A stretch of 64,000 bases of DNA from Candidatus Parvarchaeota archaeon. Lineage in GTDB: Archaea > Nanobdellota > Nanobdellia > WJKC01. Positions 24,754-32,911 of the stretch are shown here, piece by piece. Each line of letters begins with the position of its first letter. Within the stretch, counting starts at the first letter, position 1. A model generated the notes under the pieces. The model was given only the letters and a program-made list of their open reading frames with translations. It made no database searches and was not told where the DNA came from. The stretch lies in contig JAUWZX010000001.1 in the NCBI GenBank assembly GCA_030615175.1, forward strand, positions 126,566-190,565. The letters run 5' to 3'. Both the position numbers and the translations under genes were made by a program.

Positions 24754-25568
24754 AATACATCAACTACCACGTGCCATTTTTTTGGTCCGTAACTCTTTAC
24801 TAGTTGCGTGTTCATTAATTCGCATTTATATCCCTGCTTTACTCCTTTTTGTTTTACTGTTTCAAATAATTCATCAGCGTTCTCCTTGCTCTTTATTCCT
24901 TCATAATGAATGACTCCTTTCTTTTTTAAGCACTTGAAGGCTGTTTCTAAAAACTCTTTAGGTTCAGGCAGGCAGCCCATGATTATCCTGTCCGCTTTCT
25001 CGCATTCAAGTGCAAGTTCTTTAGAGTTCCCCAATAATGCTTTAACATTGTCTAGTCTGTTAATCTTAATATTCTCAATTAAGTAATGAAATGCTGCAGG
25101 GTTCTTTTCAATGGCGTAAATAATTCTTGGGCCATTCATTGCCATAAGAATTGTGAAATATCCTATTCCTGCGAAGAAGTCTATTATGACTTCACCCTGC
25201 TGAACAAGGCTTGCAAGCCTTTTGCGTTCGTTAATGTTGCCTTTAGCCCACATTACTTTAGTCACGTCGAGTTTGAATTGGGCTTTGTGCTCGTGATGAA
25301 TTGTTTCAGTGCTTCCTCCCCATGCCTTCCTTATTTGCGGTTCCCTGAACTCGCCTTTAATTCCTCCTTCCTTAATGCAGATTGTTTTTGCGTATGGTGC
25401 TAATTCATGAACTGCTTTGACAATTAATTCTTCATGTTTTCTTAAATCGTCTTTAATATTGAGTATTATTATGTTCCCTATCATCTGGTAACCGCTTGGA
25501 AGCAGGTTTAATTCATCTTCATTTAATCCTTTTTTTAATTTCTTTTTTAACTCGTCTTTTAATGTCAT
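24741..25568 (-). CDS. taw2: Taw2/TYW2-type tRNA wybutosine aminocarboxypropyltransferase
   Basis: The 275-residue class I SAM-fold enzyme transfers the aminocarboxypropyl group of SAM in tRNA-Phe wyosine synthesis. Evidence is the order ETIHHEHKAQFKLDVTKVMWAKGNINERKR, then VIDFFAGIGYFTILMA (SAM motif I), YAIEKNPAAFHYLIENIKIN, and MGCLPEPKEFLETAF followed by GVIHYEG, where Trm5 would have NLP. An N-terminal segment matches the D1/D2 region. It is in an operon with trm5, which makes the m1G37 precursor. Overlaps are 4 bp upstream and 13 bp downstream. Confidence 0.86.
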   Translation of the reverse strand: MTLKDELKKKLKKGLNEDELNLLPSGYQMIGNIIILNIKDDLRKHEELIVKAVHELAPYAKTICIKEGGIKGEFREPQIRKAWGGSTETIHHEHKAQFKLDVTKVMWAKGNINERKRLASLVQQGEVIIDFFAGIGYFTILMAMNGPRIIYAIEKNPAAFHYLIENIKINRLDNVKALLGNSKELALECEKADRIIMGCLPEPKEFLETAFKCLKKKGVIHYEGIKSKENADELFETVKQKGVKQGYKCELMNTQLVKSYGPKKWHVVVDVLCQK

Positions 25569-25894
25569 GGGATTTTCTCAAACATATCCATTAATACAAA
25601 CCCATCCTTCATTATTTCATCTTTATTTATTTCAGGATGATTATCTAATACTTCTTCTATGTCTTTATACCCGCCAGTATATTTGTAAATGAAGTTGGCG
25701 TAAACATCGTTAAGTGTTACTTCTCCGATATTTATTCTTATCTTAGTTTTCTTCATGTAATCATAGTATTTTTTAAATCCGCTCTTTCCTATTTCTTTTA
25801 ATTCATAGAAGAATTCAATAATTTCATCTTCTTTTGCTCCAAGTGATACTGCATAATTTAGTACTACTTGGTCAATTAATTTTTTACTTTTCAT
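25565..25894 (-). CDS. Hypothetical protein between trm5 and taw2, 109 aa
   Basis: No family is recognised. It is acidic and mostly helical (VSLGAKEDEIIEFFYELKEIG; IEEVLDNHPEINKDEIMKDG) with no membrane segment. It overlaps both neighbours by exactly 4 bp (ATGA), so it is translated in a fixed ratio with two tRNA-Phe position-37 enzymes. That context suggests, without proving, a link to tRNA modification or tRNA binding. Confidence 0.62.
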   Translation of the reverse strand: MKSKKLIDQVVLNYAVSLGAKEDEIIEFFYELKEIGKSGFKKYYDYMKKTKIRINIGEVTLNDVYANFIYKYTGGYKDIEEVLDNHPEINKDEIMKDGFVLMDMFEKIP

Positions 25895-26595
25895 ACTTTC
25901 ATTAACTCAAGGCAGTAATGTGCTTTGCCTGGGGCGTACTCAGTTACTTTGCGTTTATTGAGCAGTATTAATCCTTTGTAATTAATTTCATTCATTCTTT
26001 TATCGGTTATGTAGAAGTAAATTATTCCTCCTTTCTTCACTTTCTTTATTGCAGTGTTAAGTGTTTTCTGATTATTCTGTCTTGGAGCGTTCATTATTAT
26101 TTTATCAGCAATTGGCAGTTTCTTTGTTATTTCAAGCGCGTCGCCTTCGTACGCGATTATGTTTTTCACTTTATTAAGTTTAATATTCTCTAACAAATAC
26201 TTTACTGCTTTTGGGTTATGGTCTATTGCAAGGACTTTTAATGCTTTCTTGGCAATTGGTATTGCGTAGGGCCCGACTCCTGAAAACATGTCAATAACAA
26301 TGTCATTTTTCATTGCTTGATTAATTACTCTCTTCCTTTCTGTTTGCAGTCTTGGGCTGAAGTAAGTTTTGTTTAAGTCAATCTTGAATCTGTAATTGTT
26401 CTCTTTGTGTATTGTTTCAGTGGTCTTCTCACCTATCACGTGTTTTACTTTCTTTATCCTGTATGAACTTCTTACTTTTCCACTTCTCTTTACTACTGTT
26501 TTCACGTTCTTGTTTTTTAGTATTTCTTTTGCTGTTTTCTTGGATGCTTTTTCCTTTATTACTGCTATGCTTCCTATTATTTCGAATGTTGTCAT
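25891..26595 (-). CDS. trm5: tRNA (guanine37-N1)-methyltransferase Trm5
   Basis: Trm5 makes m1G37 in tRNA with SAM, preventing frameshifts and starting wyosine synthesis. The product of about 234 residues starts MTTFEIIGSIAVIKEKAS, a normal Trm5 N-terminus. It then has TTETIHKENNYRFKIDLNKTYFSPRLQTERKR, IDMFSGVGPYAIPIA and DHNPKAVKYLLENIKLN, and the NLP-equivalent motif is NAPR. I choose base 26595, where ATGA overlaps the upstream transporter stop as in the rest of the operon. The ATG at 26691 would add 32 Asn/Arg-rich residues reading the transporter gene out of frame. It lacks the longer D1 domain of some archaeal Trm5 forms. Confidence 0.88.
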   Translation of the reverse strand: MTTFEIIGSIAVIKEKASKKTAKEILKNKNVKTVVKRSGKVRSSYRIKKVKHVIGEKTTETIHKENNYRFKIDLNKTYFSPRLQTERKRVINQAMKNDIVIDMFSGVGPYAIPIAKKALKVLAIDHNPKAVKYLLENIKLNKVKNIIAYEGDALEITKKLPIADKIIMNAPRQNNQKTLNTAIKKVKKGGIIYFYITDKRMNEINYKGLILLNKRKVTEYAPGKAHYCLELMKV

Positions 26596-26963
26596 TTTTT
26601 CATGCTCTTGCTTACGAATAATACTCCAATAATTATTGTTATGATACCTATTATTCTTATAGCACTTATTGTTTCGCCTAGGAATTGCCATCCAAAGTAT
26701 GTTACTATGCCGTAGCCTGAGGCTACGAATGGGTATGCGAATGATAATTCAACTTTGCTTAATGCCATAAGCCAGGTGATTGTTGAGATGAAATAAAGCA
26801 GCAATCCAAGGAAGACCATTGGAGTGAATAAGAGCGTGGCTATGCCTATAACGCTTACATCTATTCCTCCTAACGAGTTTACTCCTAACTTTAAGAATAA
26901 TTGCCCGAATGCGCCCATTATAACGCTTGCAATTATTAGTGTTAATGCTTTTTTTGATTTCAT
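26592..26963 (-). CDS. Small DMT/EamA-type transporter subunit (ArnF/SMR-like)
   Basis: This 123-residue protein has four membrane helices. Motifs include SFAYPFVASGYGIVTYFGWQFLGETIS near the third helix and a final LFVSKSMKK tail. The 'SFAYPF...GY' pattern resembles ArnE/ArnF and small multidrug transporters, which work as dimers. It forms a pair with the 118-residue homologue upstream (4-bp overlap), suggesting a heterodimeric flippase, possibly for a lipid-linked sugar or amphiphile (inference). The following gene is trm5 (4-bp overlap). Confidence 0.78.
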   Translation of the reverse strand: MKSKKALTLIIASVIMGAFGQLFLKLGVNSLGGIDVSVIGIATLLFTPMVFLGLLLYFISTITWLMALSKVELSFAYPFVASGYGIVTYFGWQFLGETISAIRIIGIITIIIGVLFVSKSMKK

Positions 26964-27316
26964 GAGAATCCCACCATTATTATTCCTGTTATGATTATTG
27001 CAATTCCCATTAACCTGTTCCTTGTTATCTTTTCATTTAGGAATTTCCAGCTTAGGAATGTGACTAGGGCGTAGCCTGCTGCAAAGAAAGGGTACGCGAA
27101 TGATAGTTCTGCATTGCTTAGTGCGTAAAGGTAAATGACTGCTGAGCCGAAGTAAAGTATTAATCCCATCATTATTTTAGGTGTTAAGAACAGGTTGAAT
27201 AATCCTTTGATGCTGAATTTTTTAAGTTTGCCTTTTAATCCTTTTTTGTACAGTATCTGCCCTATTGAGTTTAGCGTCACGCTTAGTAATAATAATCCTA
27301 TTATGAGTATTACCAT
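26960..27316 (-). CDS. Small DMT/EamA-type transporter subunit (ArnE/SMR-like)
   Basis: The 118-residue, four-helix partner of the next gene keeps the same SFAYPFFAAGYALVTFLSWKFLNEKIT block. It heads the six-gene minus-strand operon ending at 23851. A divergent promoter gap of 93 bp separates it from the uxs gene. Its ArnE-like sequence, with sugar-nucleotide genes immediately across the promoter, hints at export of a modified lipid-sugar; the substrate is unknown. Confidence 0.78.
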   Translation of the reverse strand: MVILIIGLLLLSVTLNSIGQILYKKGLKGKLKKFSIKGLFNLFLTPKIMMGLILYFGSAVIYLYALSNAELSFAYPFFAAGYALVTFLSWKFLNEKITRNRLMGIAIIITGIIMVGFS

Positions 27317-27409
27317 TACAACTTAGGAAGACGAGGCGGATTTATAATGATTATTACTTATTAATAATTCCTTAACCCTTTTAAATTAATTATTTGTAAA
27401 AATTCATTA

Positions 27410-28477
27410 ATGAAGGTTTTAATTACTGGTGGTGCCGGTTTCTTGGGCAGCCACTTGGTTGAGCATTACTTGAATAAAGGGCATGAAGTTTACTGCATTG
27501 ACCATTTGGGCAGCGGCAGCAAGTCTAATATGGAATTATTTGAAACTAATGGGAATTACCACTTCTTTGAGCATGATGTTTCAAAACCCCTGCCTTCAAG
27601 TATTCCAAGAGTTGACTTAATTCTTCACTTTGCTTCACGCGCAAGCCCTCCTGATTACCAGGCATACCCTTTTGATACTATTAGTGCGAACACGATTGGA
27701 ACTGAGAATTTATTACAGAGAGCTCTTAAAGACGGCTCCCGTCTTGTTTATGCAAGCACTAGCGAGATTTATGGCAATCCTCCAAGAGAGGTTGAAATTA
27801 ATGACAAGACGTATAAGTTAATACCTTCTCCTGAATGCTTTTTAGGGTTAGTTAATAGTTTTGGCGTGCGCGCTTGTTATGATGAGAGCAAGCGTGCTGG
27901 CGAGGCGTGGGTTTTTGAGTATATAAGGAAAGGGGTTGATGCCCGCGTCGTCAGGATATTCAATACGTTTGGTCCTCGCATGAGGGTTGATGATGGCAGG
28001 GTTGTAACTAACTTCATTAAGCAGGCGATTCATAATAAACCATTAACTATTTATGGTGCTGGCGGGCAGATGAGAAGTTACTGTTATGTTGATGACTTAA
28101 TTAATGGTATTGTAAGGGTTGCTTCATTCGAGTTTGACGATGAATTTGAAAAGAAATTAAGCAGGTATGTTATGGGGAATCAGTTAAAATATCCTGGTGA
28201 TTACTTATTTGATTTCCATAATGAATTAAAGCTTAAACGCGTTTTTAATGTGGGTAATAATATTGAGCATAAGAGCGTTATAGAACTTGCTGACTTAATT
28301 GTTTCATTAACTGGCTCAAAGTCTGAATTAGAATTTCATGAATTGCCAGAGGATGACCCTGTTGACAGGGTTCCTGACACTACTAAGATTAGGTACTTGC
28401 TTGGCTACAAACCCAAGACAACTCTTAGAGAGGGGCTTGAGAGGACAATTAATCACTTTAAGGAAAAAATGAAATGA
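27410..28477 (+). CDS. uxs: UDP-glucuronate decarboxylase-like NAD epimerase
   Basis: This 355-residue extended SDR has the NAD motif GGAGFLGSHL at residues 7-16, SRASPPDYQAYPFDT (the UXS-specific block), STSEIYG, CYDESKRAGE (catalytic Tyr/Lys), and FNTFGPRMRVDDGRVVTNFI. These are hallmarks of UDP-xylose synthase. About 20 extra residues precede the CYDESK motif, where canonical enzymes are shorter. The predicted product is UDP-xylose from UDP-glucuronate, whose maker (ugd) overlaps the stop by 4 bp. A related NDP-sugar decarboxylation cannot be excluded. Confidence 0.83.
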   Translation: MKVLITGGAGFLGSHLVEHYLNKGHEVYCIDHLGSGSKSNMELFETNGNYHFFEHDVSKPLPSSIPRVDLILHFASRASPPDYQAYPFDTISANTIGTENLLQRALKDGSRLVYASTSEIYGNPPREVEINDKTYKLIPSPECFLGLVNSFGVRACYDESKRAGEAWVFEYIRKGVDARVVRIFNTFGPRMRVDDGRVVTNFIKQAIHNKPLTIYGAGGQMRSYCYVDDLINGIVRVASFEFDDEFEKKLSRYVMGNQLKYPGDYLFDFHNELKLKRVFNVGNNIEHKSVIELADLIVSLTGSKSELEFHELPEDDPVDRVPDTTKIRYLLGYKPKTTLREGLERTINHFKEKMK

Positions 28478-29937
28478 ATGTTGTTGTCATTGGCACTGGT
28501 TATGTTGGTCATGCTATTGCTTGTTTGGCTGAGAAAGGGCATGATATTACTTTAATGGATATTGATGATAGTAAAGTTAGGATGATTAATGGCGGTGGTC
28601 CTGTAATTGTTGAAGAAGGTCTTGATGAAATAATTGAGCATGGAGTTAAGAATGATTTGATAAGGGCTTGCTTGGTTGATGATGGGCTTGAATACTTTAA
28701 GAGGGCTGATGTCATTTATGTTGCAGTAGGCACTCCTTGCAAGCCTGATGGCTGTATTGACTTGTCGCAGATTAATAGTGTTGCTGAATCCTTGGGTGGA
28801 ATCCTTAAATTTTTTGATAATAGTCCTGTGATTGCTGTTAAGAGTACTGTTCTGCCAGGCACTACTGATGTTTTCGGTTCTTTAATTGAAGAGTGTTCTG
28901 GTTTGAGGAGGGGTAGGGATTTTTATCTTGTTATGAATCCTGAATTCCTTCGTGAGGGGTGCGCTGTTAATGATTTCTTAAAGCCTGACAGCGTTGTTTT
29001 TGGCGGTGATGAGCCGGGCGTCTGTGTTTTGAGGGAGCTTTACTCATGGGCTGATGACAGGATTCATGTTGTTTCTAATATCAGGACTGCTGAGTCAGTT
29101 AAGTATTTTAAGAATGCCTTGCTTGCTACTAAGATTCATTTGGCTAATCAGTTAGCTAATCAGTGCGAGGAGGTTGGTGTTGATTATTATGATGTGAAGC
29201 CTTTTCTTGAGGTGATGGGTGGTGTTGCTCCTAGTTTTTTCCGTAATGGTCCTGGTTTTGGTGGCAGTTGTTTTCCTAAGGATGTTTCTGCTATTAATGA
29301 GCTTGTTAAGTCTTCTCTTCTCAGTGAAGTCTTGGAGTTGAATGAGTTGCAGGCTTTGCGCGTTATTGATTATTCAAGGAGTGCTGGTTATTCTCCGGAG
29401 AATAAGAGGGTGTGTGTTTATGGTTTGGCTTTTAAGCCTTTTACTGGTGATGTCAGGGAGTCTCCTGCTTTGAAATTGATTAAAGTGCTTCATGATAAGT
29501 GTGAATTAACTGTTTATGACCCTGAGGATGAGGCGGTTATTAATGCTAAGAGGGAATTGAATGGCTTGAATGTTAATTATGCCTGTAACTTTAATGAGGC
29601 TGTTTCCTCTTCTGTGCTTCATTATGTCTTGACTGACTGGCCTGTTTTTAAGTGTTTGAAGGATGTTCCTGGGACTGTGTTCTTTACTCACCGGCTTGTG
29701 GAGCCTGATGTTAGTAATTATAAGTATTGTCTTGGCAGTCCATTAGAGAGAGCGGTTGATTATGAGGCAAGGCTTGGAGTGTTTGTTGATTTTGCTGAGA
29801 GAAAGGTTATTAGTGCCAGGAGAGAGTTTGCGCGTGATTTCGAGCAGTACTTTAATTCTATTGGAGTCAGGTTTGAGGAAGTTGTGAGCGTTGTTTGTAT
29901 GGATAATCGTTTAAGTCCTGGTTATCTTCTTGACTAA
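28474..29937 (+). CDS. ugd: UDP-glucose 6-dehydrogenase with C-terminal extension
   Basis: The 487-residue enzyme oxidises UDP-glucose to UDP-glucuronate with NAD. The Rossmann motif is VVVIGTGYVGHAIA. FLREGCAVNDFLKPDSVVFGG and the catalytic Cys (C266 in GFGGSCFPKDVSAI) follow, then FKPFTGDVRESPALKLI. About 60 residues after the usual UDP-binding C-terminal domain (LGVFVDFAERKVISARREFARDFEQYF onward) are helical and not part of the standard enzyme. It overlaps uxs (ATGA), and the pair supplies UDP-xylose. Its 3' end overlaps the convergent RHH-fusion gene by 27 bp. Confidence 0.92.
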   Translation: MNVVVIGTGYVGHAIACLAEKGHDITLMDIDDSKVRMINGGGPVIVEEGLDEIIEHGVKNDLIRACLVDDGLEYFKRADVIYVAVGTPCKPDGCIDLSQINSVAESLGGILKFFDNSPVIAVKSTVLPGTTDVFGSLIEECSGLRRGRDFYLVMNPEFLREGCAVNDFLKPDSVVFGGDEPGVCVLRELYSWADDRIHVVSNIRTAESVKYFKNALLATKIHLANQLANQCEEVGVDYYDVKPFLEVMGGVAPSFFRNGPGFGGSCFPKDVSAINELVKSSLLSEVLELNELQALRVIDYSRSAGYSPENKRVCVYGLAFKPFTGDVRESPALKLIKVLHDKCELTVYDPEDEAVINAKRELNGLNVNYACNFNEAVSSSVLHYVLTDWPVFKCLKDVPGTVFFTHRLVEPDVSNYKYCLGSPLERAVDYEARLGVFVDFAERKVISARREFARDFEQYFNSIGVRFEEVVSVVCMDNRLSPGYLLD

Positions 29938-30741
29938 TGCCACATCTTCTTTTGTGTGGACGTTAACCCATTCGCCTGAAACAGGGTAGCCGTGCATTAG
30001 TCCTTGCTTTGCCAGTTTTGGGAAAACGTTTTCCTGAAGACTCCAATTAATTTTTCCTGGCGGTATGTAGTCAAATATTTTTTCACTCATGAATCCAACG
30101 AAAGTGTTGGCCAGGAATGTTTTAGGATTGTCAGGTTTTTCATAGTATTCAATTATTTTTTCTCCGCTCATTTCAACTATTCCTTTATTAAAAGGGAAGC
30201 TTGTCTGCGCGTGAATGCCGAAGGTGCATACTGAATTATTTTTTTTGTGGAATTCATAAATCTTTTTTAAGTCAAAATTAAAGAAGTGGTCTGCTAGTAG
30301 TATTAGGAAGTCGCTTTTTATTTCGTTTTTAATTAATTCAAGTGTTTTGGCGGTTCCAAGGCTTTCTTTTTCTTCAACGTAATTAATTGTTGCGTCAATT
30401 TTCTTGCCAGTGCCTAATGTTTCGTAAATTTTTGACAGCACTTCCTGTCTTCCAATGATGTAGAAGTTATGGAATCCTGCTTCCTTTGCCTTGAGTATTG
30501 TGTCTTCTATTAATGTTCTTCTTCCTACTTTTATTAGTGGCCTTATCGTGTTTAATCCTTTTACAATCATTGGTTTAGGGTCTCCTCCTGCAAGTATTAC
30601 TGCGTTCTTCATGCTGGAAACGTATTCTCTTAGTATCCGTTCAACCGCGTCGCTTCTTGAGCGCACGAATAATCCGTCAACTAATCCATCAATCTTTTTA
30701 AGTAATTCTTTGTTAATGCTTAGTGAGATGCGTGCTTTCAT
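29911..30741 (-). CDS. Ribbon-helix-helix DNA-binding domain fused to a sugar nucleotidyltransferase-like domain
   Basis: In this 276-residue protein, residues 1-44 are an RHH domain (MKARISLSINKELLKKIDGL, then SRSDAVERILREYVSS). Residues ~45-276 follow the NTP_transferase fold (NAVILAGGDPKPM, IRPLIKVGRRTLIEDTILKA, DFLILLADHFF, CTFGIHAQ, KPDNPKTFLANTFVGFMS, GEWVNVHTKED). The GxGTRxxP loop is not recognisable, and the second metal Asp (DxGT in active enzymes) is Asn-Val-His, so catalysis is doubtful. A sugar-nucleotide-sensing regulator is the most economical reading (inference). Divergent galU and an array of TAC motifs in the shared promoter support this. An active enzyme that also autoregulates is the alternative. 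Confidence 0.85.
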   Translation of the reverse strand: MKARISLSINKELLKKIDGLVDGLFVRSRSDAVERILREYVSSMKNAVILAGGDPKPMIVKGLNTIRPLIKVGRRTLIEDTILKAKEAGFHNFYIIGRQEVLSKIYETLGTGKKIDATINYVEEKESLGTAKTLELIKNEIKSDFLILLADHFFNFDLKKIYEFHKKNNSVCTFGIHAQTSFPFNKGIVEMSGEKIIEYYEKPDNPKTFLANTFVGFMSEKIFDYIPPGKINWSLQENVFPKLAKQGLMHGYPVSGEWVNVHTKEDVALVKKITRT

Positions 30742-30753
30742 TTTATTAAGTAA

Positions 30754-30841
30754 TACGCTTTTATTACTTTTTAATACTTTTGGTAATAAAGTTAATACTC
30801 AGGTATTACTTTTTAATACTTTCATTACTCTTAATAAATAC
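30754..30841. promoter_or_regulatory. Phased TAC-motif array in the divergent promoter, candidate RHH operator
   Basis: TAC triplets, mostly in (A)ATACT or ATTACT, start at 30754, 30765, 30775, 30796, 30807, 30817, 30826 and 30839. The spacings are 11, 10, 21, 11, 10, 9 and 13 bp, so most fall on one helical face. Within it, the 18-mer ATTACTTTTTAATACTTT occurs exactly at 30763-30780 and 30805-30822, 42 bp apart (four turns). The array covers TATA-like boxes for both divergent genes (about 30767-30776 minus, 30831-30840 plus). RHH proteins commonly bind such repeated short sites cooperatively; the binder here is inferred. Confidence 0.7.
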
Positions 30842-30862
30842 TTTTTGTTCAATCTTTTTTAA

Positions 30863-31810
30863 ATGAATGAAGATGTTTCTAGGCAGGTAGTTACTCCTTC
30901 TGTTAGCAAAGGTCCGAGCAGGTTTCCTATTGTTTCTAGGTCGGTAGTTATTCCTGCTGCTGGCAAGGGTTCGCGTATGCTTCCTATTACTGCTATTGTT
31001 CCTAAGGAGGGGACTTTTGTTTTGACTAAGATTAATGGTCATTACAGGAATGATTTTCTTGTTAATCATGTTCTTAATTCCTGTATTGATTGCGGGTTGC
31101 TTGATGTTGTTATTATTGCTGGTTATCAGAAGGGTAGTTTGCAGGATATTGTTTGTATGGTTGGTCCTGAGGAGACTCGTGATGCTGAGTTCGTTGTTCA
31201 GAATCAGAGTTTTGGTTGGGGTTTAGGCAAGGCTGTTGAGGCTGCTGAGAAGGCTGTTAAGCATTATGCTGGTGATGATTTTGTTGTCTGGCTTGGTGAT
31301 AATATTTTTGATAATACTGATTCAATTAAGGATATGATTTATTCTGTTGATGATTATTTTGCCAAGATTCTTGTTTTAAAGACTGATAGGCCTAGTTTTT
31401 ATGGTGTTGTTAAGTTTGACAGTGATTTTAATGGTTCTCATGGTTTAATCACTGATATTTTTGAGAAGCCTGATGTTAATGAGAGGGCTCCTTATGCTGT
31501 TGATGGTTTTTATTATGGTGTTGCTGGTGTTTACGTTTTCAGTAAGAAGATTTTTGATTATTTGAAGCGGGTTGAGCCTGGCAAGGGCGGTGAGTTTCAG
31601 TTAACTGATGCTATTAAGCTTGGTATTGATTGCGGTGAGAGGGTTTGCTGTTATGTTCATGATGGTGAGCGTTATGATTTCGGCACTTGGGTTGATTATA
31701 ATACTTATCAGGCCAGGTTCTGGTCTGAGGTTTATAGTGAGCCTGTATTATTGGACAAGCTTAATGAGGACCAGATGAATTTGATGTTAAAGTTAAAGAG
31801 TGATTTTTAA
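30863..31810 (+). CDS. galU: UTP-glucose-1-phosphate uridylyltransferase (GalU type)
   Basis: The 315-residue nucleotidyltransferase has the intact loop VVIPAAGKGSRMLPITAIVPKEG, a WLGDNIF metal site and YDFGTWVDY near the end. These residues are degraded in the divergent RHH fusion. It makes UDP-glucose for ugd. A ~27-residue polar N-terminal extension precedes the fold. The coding strand is strikingly G/T-rich. Transcription probably starts at the ATG, downstream of TATA-like TAATAAATA inside the TAC array. It directly abuts a GTG-started epimerase. GalU specificity over dTDP-glucose synthase rests on the PKE motif. Confidence 0.83.
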   Translation: MNEDVSRQVVTPSVSKGPSRFPIVSRSVVIPAAGKGSRMLPITAIVPKEGTFVLTKINGHYRNDFLVNHVLNSCIDCGLLDVVIIAGYQKGSLQDIVCMVGPEETRDAEFVVQNQSFGWGLGKAVEAAEKAVKHYAGDDFVVWLGDNIFDNTDSIKDMIYSVDDYFAKILVLKTDRPSFYGVVKFDSDFNGSHGLITDIFEKPDVNERAPYAVDGFYYGVAGVYVFSKKIFDYLKRVEPGKGGEFQLTDAIKLGIDCGERVCCYVHDGERYDFGTWVDYNTYQARFWSEVYSEPVLLDKLNEDQMNLMLKLKSDF

Positions 31811-32911
31811 GTGAGGGCTTTGGTTACTGGTGGATTAGGATTCATCGGCTCTTTCATTGTTGATGAGTTAGTTAGGAATAAGCATTCTGTGCGCGTGCTT
31901 GATAATTTAGAGCCTCAGGTTCATGCAGGTAAACTGCCTGACTACACTAATCCTGAGGCTGAAGTTATTATTGGCAGTGTTTGTGATTCAAGTGTCTGGT
32001 CCAGAGTGCTTGAGGATGTTGAAGTCATTTTTCATCAGGCTGCGATGGTTGGCATGGGGCAGTCACAGTACTTGATTAATAAGTATGTTGACGTTAACGT
32101 GACTGGTACTGCTAAAATGCTTGATTACTTAGCTAATCATGAGCATAATGTTAAGAAATTGCTTGTTGCTGCAAGTATGTCCTCTTATGGTGAGGGTTTG
32201 TGTAAGTGTTCTAAGTGTGGTTTGGTTGAGCCTCCAATGAGGAGCAATGAACAAATAAATGATAAGAAGTGGGAGTTGCGTTGCCCGACCTGCAACTCCC
32301 AGTTATCATCAATGCCCACGCCTGAGACCAAGAGGCTTGACAGCAGTGCTGTTTATTCTTTAACTAAGAAGTATCAGGAGGAGATGTGTTTGTCTTTTGG
32401 CAAAACGTATGGTATTCCTGTTGTCAGTATGCGTTACTTTAATGCTTATGGTCCTAGGCAGTCATTGTCTAATCCTTATACTGGTGTTGCTGCTTTATTC
32501 ACTAGCAGGTTGAAGAATGGTAATACTCCTTTAGTTTTTGAGGATGGATTGCAGAATCGTGATTTCATTCATGTTGAGGATGTTGCCTGCGCTAATGTTT
32601 TCTTAATGAATCATAATATTAGTGGTGAGGCATTTAATATTGGTACTGGTAATACTGTTTCAATTCTTGACTTGGCTAGGAAACTGGCTCAAGGATTGGG
32701 AGTTGACATTGAGCCTAGAGTTTTAAATCAAGGCAGGCCTGGTGATGTGCGTTACTGTTATGCTGATAATTCTAAATTAAGCAGTCTTGGCTTTTCTTTT
32801 AAGTATCCTGAACTTGATATTGATACACTTATTGACTGGAGCAAGGCGGCTGTAGCAGTTGATAAAAGCGAAAAAGCTTTAAATGAAATGAAGCAAAGAG
32901 GATTATTATGA
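31811..32911 (+). CDS. NAD-dependent epimerase with inserted zinc ribbon (dTDP-rhamnose 4-epimerase / UDP-glucose 4-epimerase-like)
   Basis: This 366-residue extended SDR has GGLGFIGSFI at the N-terminus and the catalytic YSLTK. FNAYGPRQSLSNPYTGVAALFTSRL is followed by NRDFIHVEDVA. A four-Cys zinc ribbon (CKCSKCG...CPTCNS, residues ~133-165) sits just after the SSYGEG strand. This insert is found in a dTDP-rhamnose 4-epimerase-like subgroup. The start is GTG at 31811, immediately after the galU stop. It overlaps the next epimerase by 4 bp. The exact sugar is unknown. Confidence 0.8.
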   Translation: MRALVTGGLGFIGSFIVDELVRNKHSVRVLDNLEPQVHAGKLPDYTNPEAEVIIGSVCDSSVWSRVLEDVEVIFHQAAMVGMGQSQYLINKYVDVNVTGTAKMLDYLANHEHNVKKLLVAASMSSYGEGLCKCSKCGLVEPPMRSNEQINDKKWELRCPTCNSQLSSMPTPETKRLDSSAVYSLTKKYQEEMCLSFGKTYGIPVVSMRYFNAYGPRQSLSNPYTGVAALFTSRLKNGNTPLVFEDGLQNRDFIHVEDVACANVFLMNHNISGEAFNIGTGNTVSILDLARKLAQGLGVDIEPRVLNQGRPGDVRYCYADNSKLSSLGFSFKYPELDIDTLIDWSKAAVAVDKSEKALNEMKQRGLL

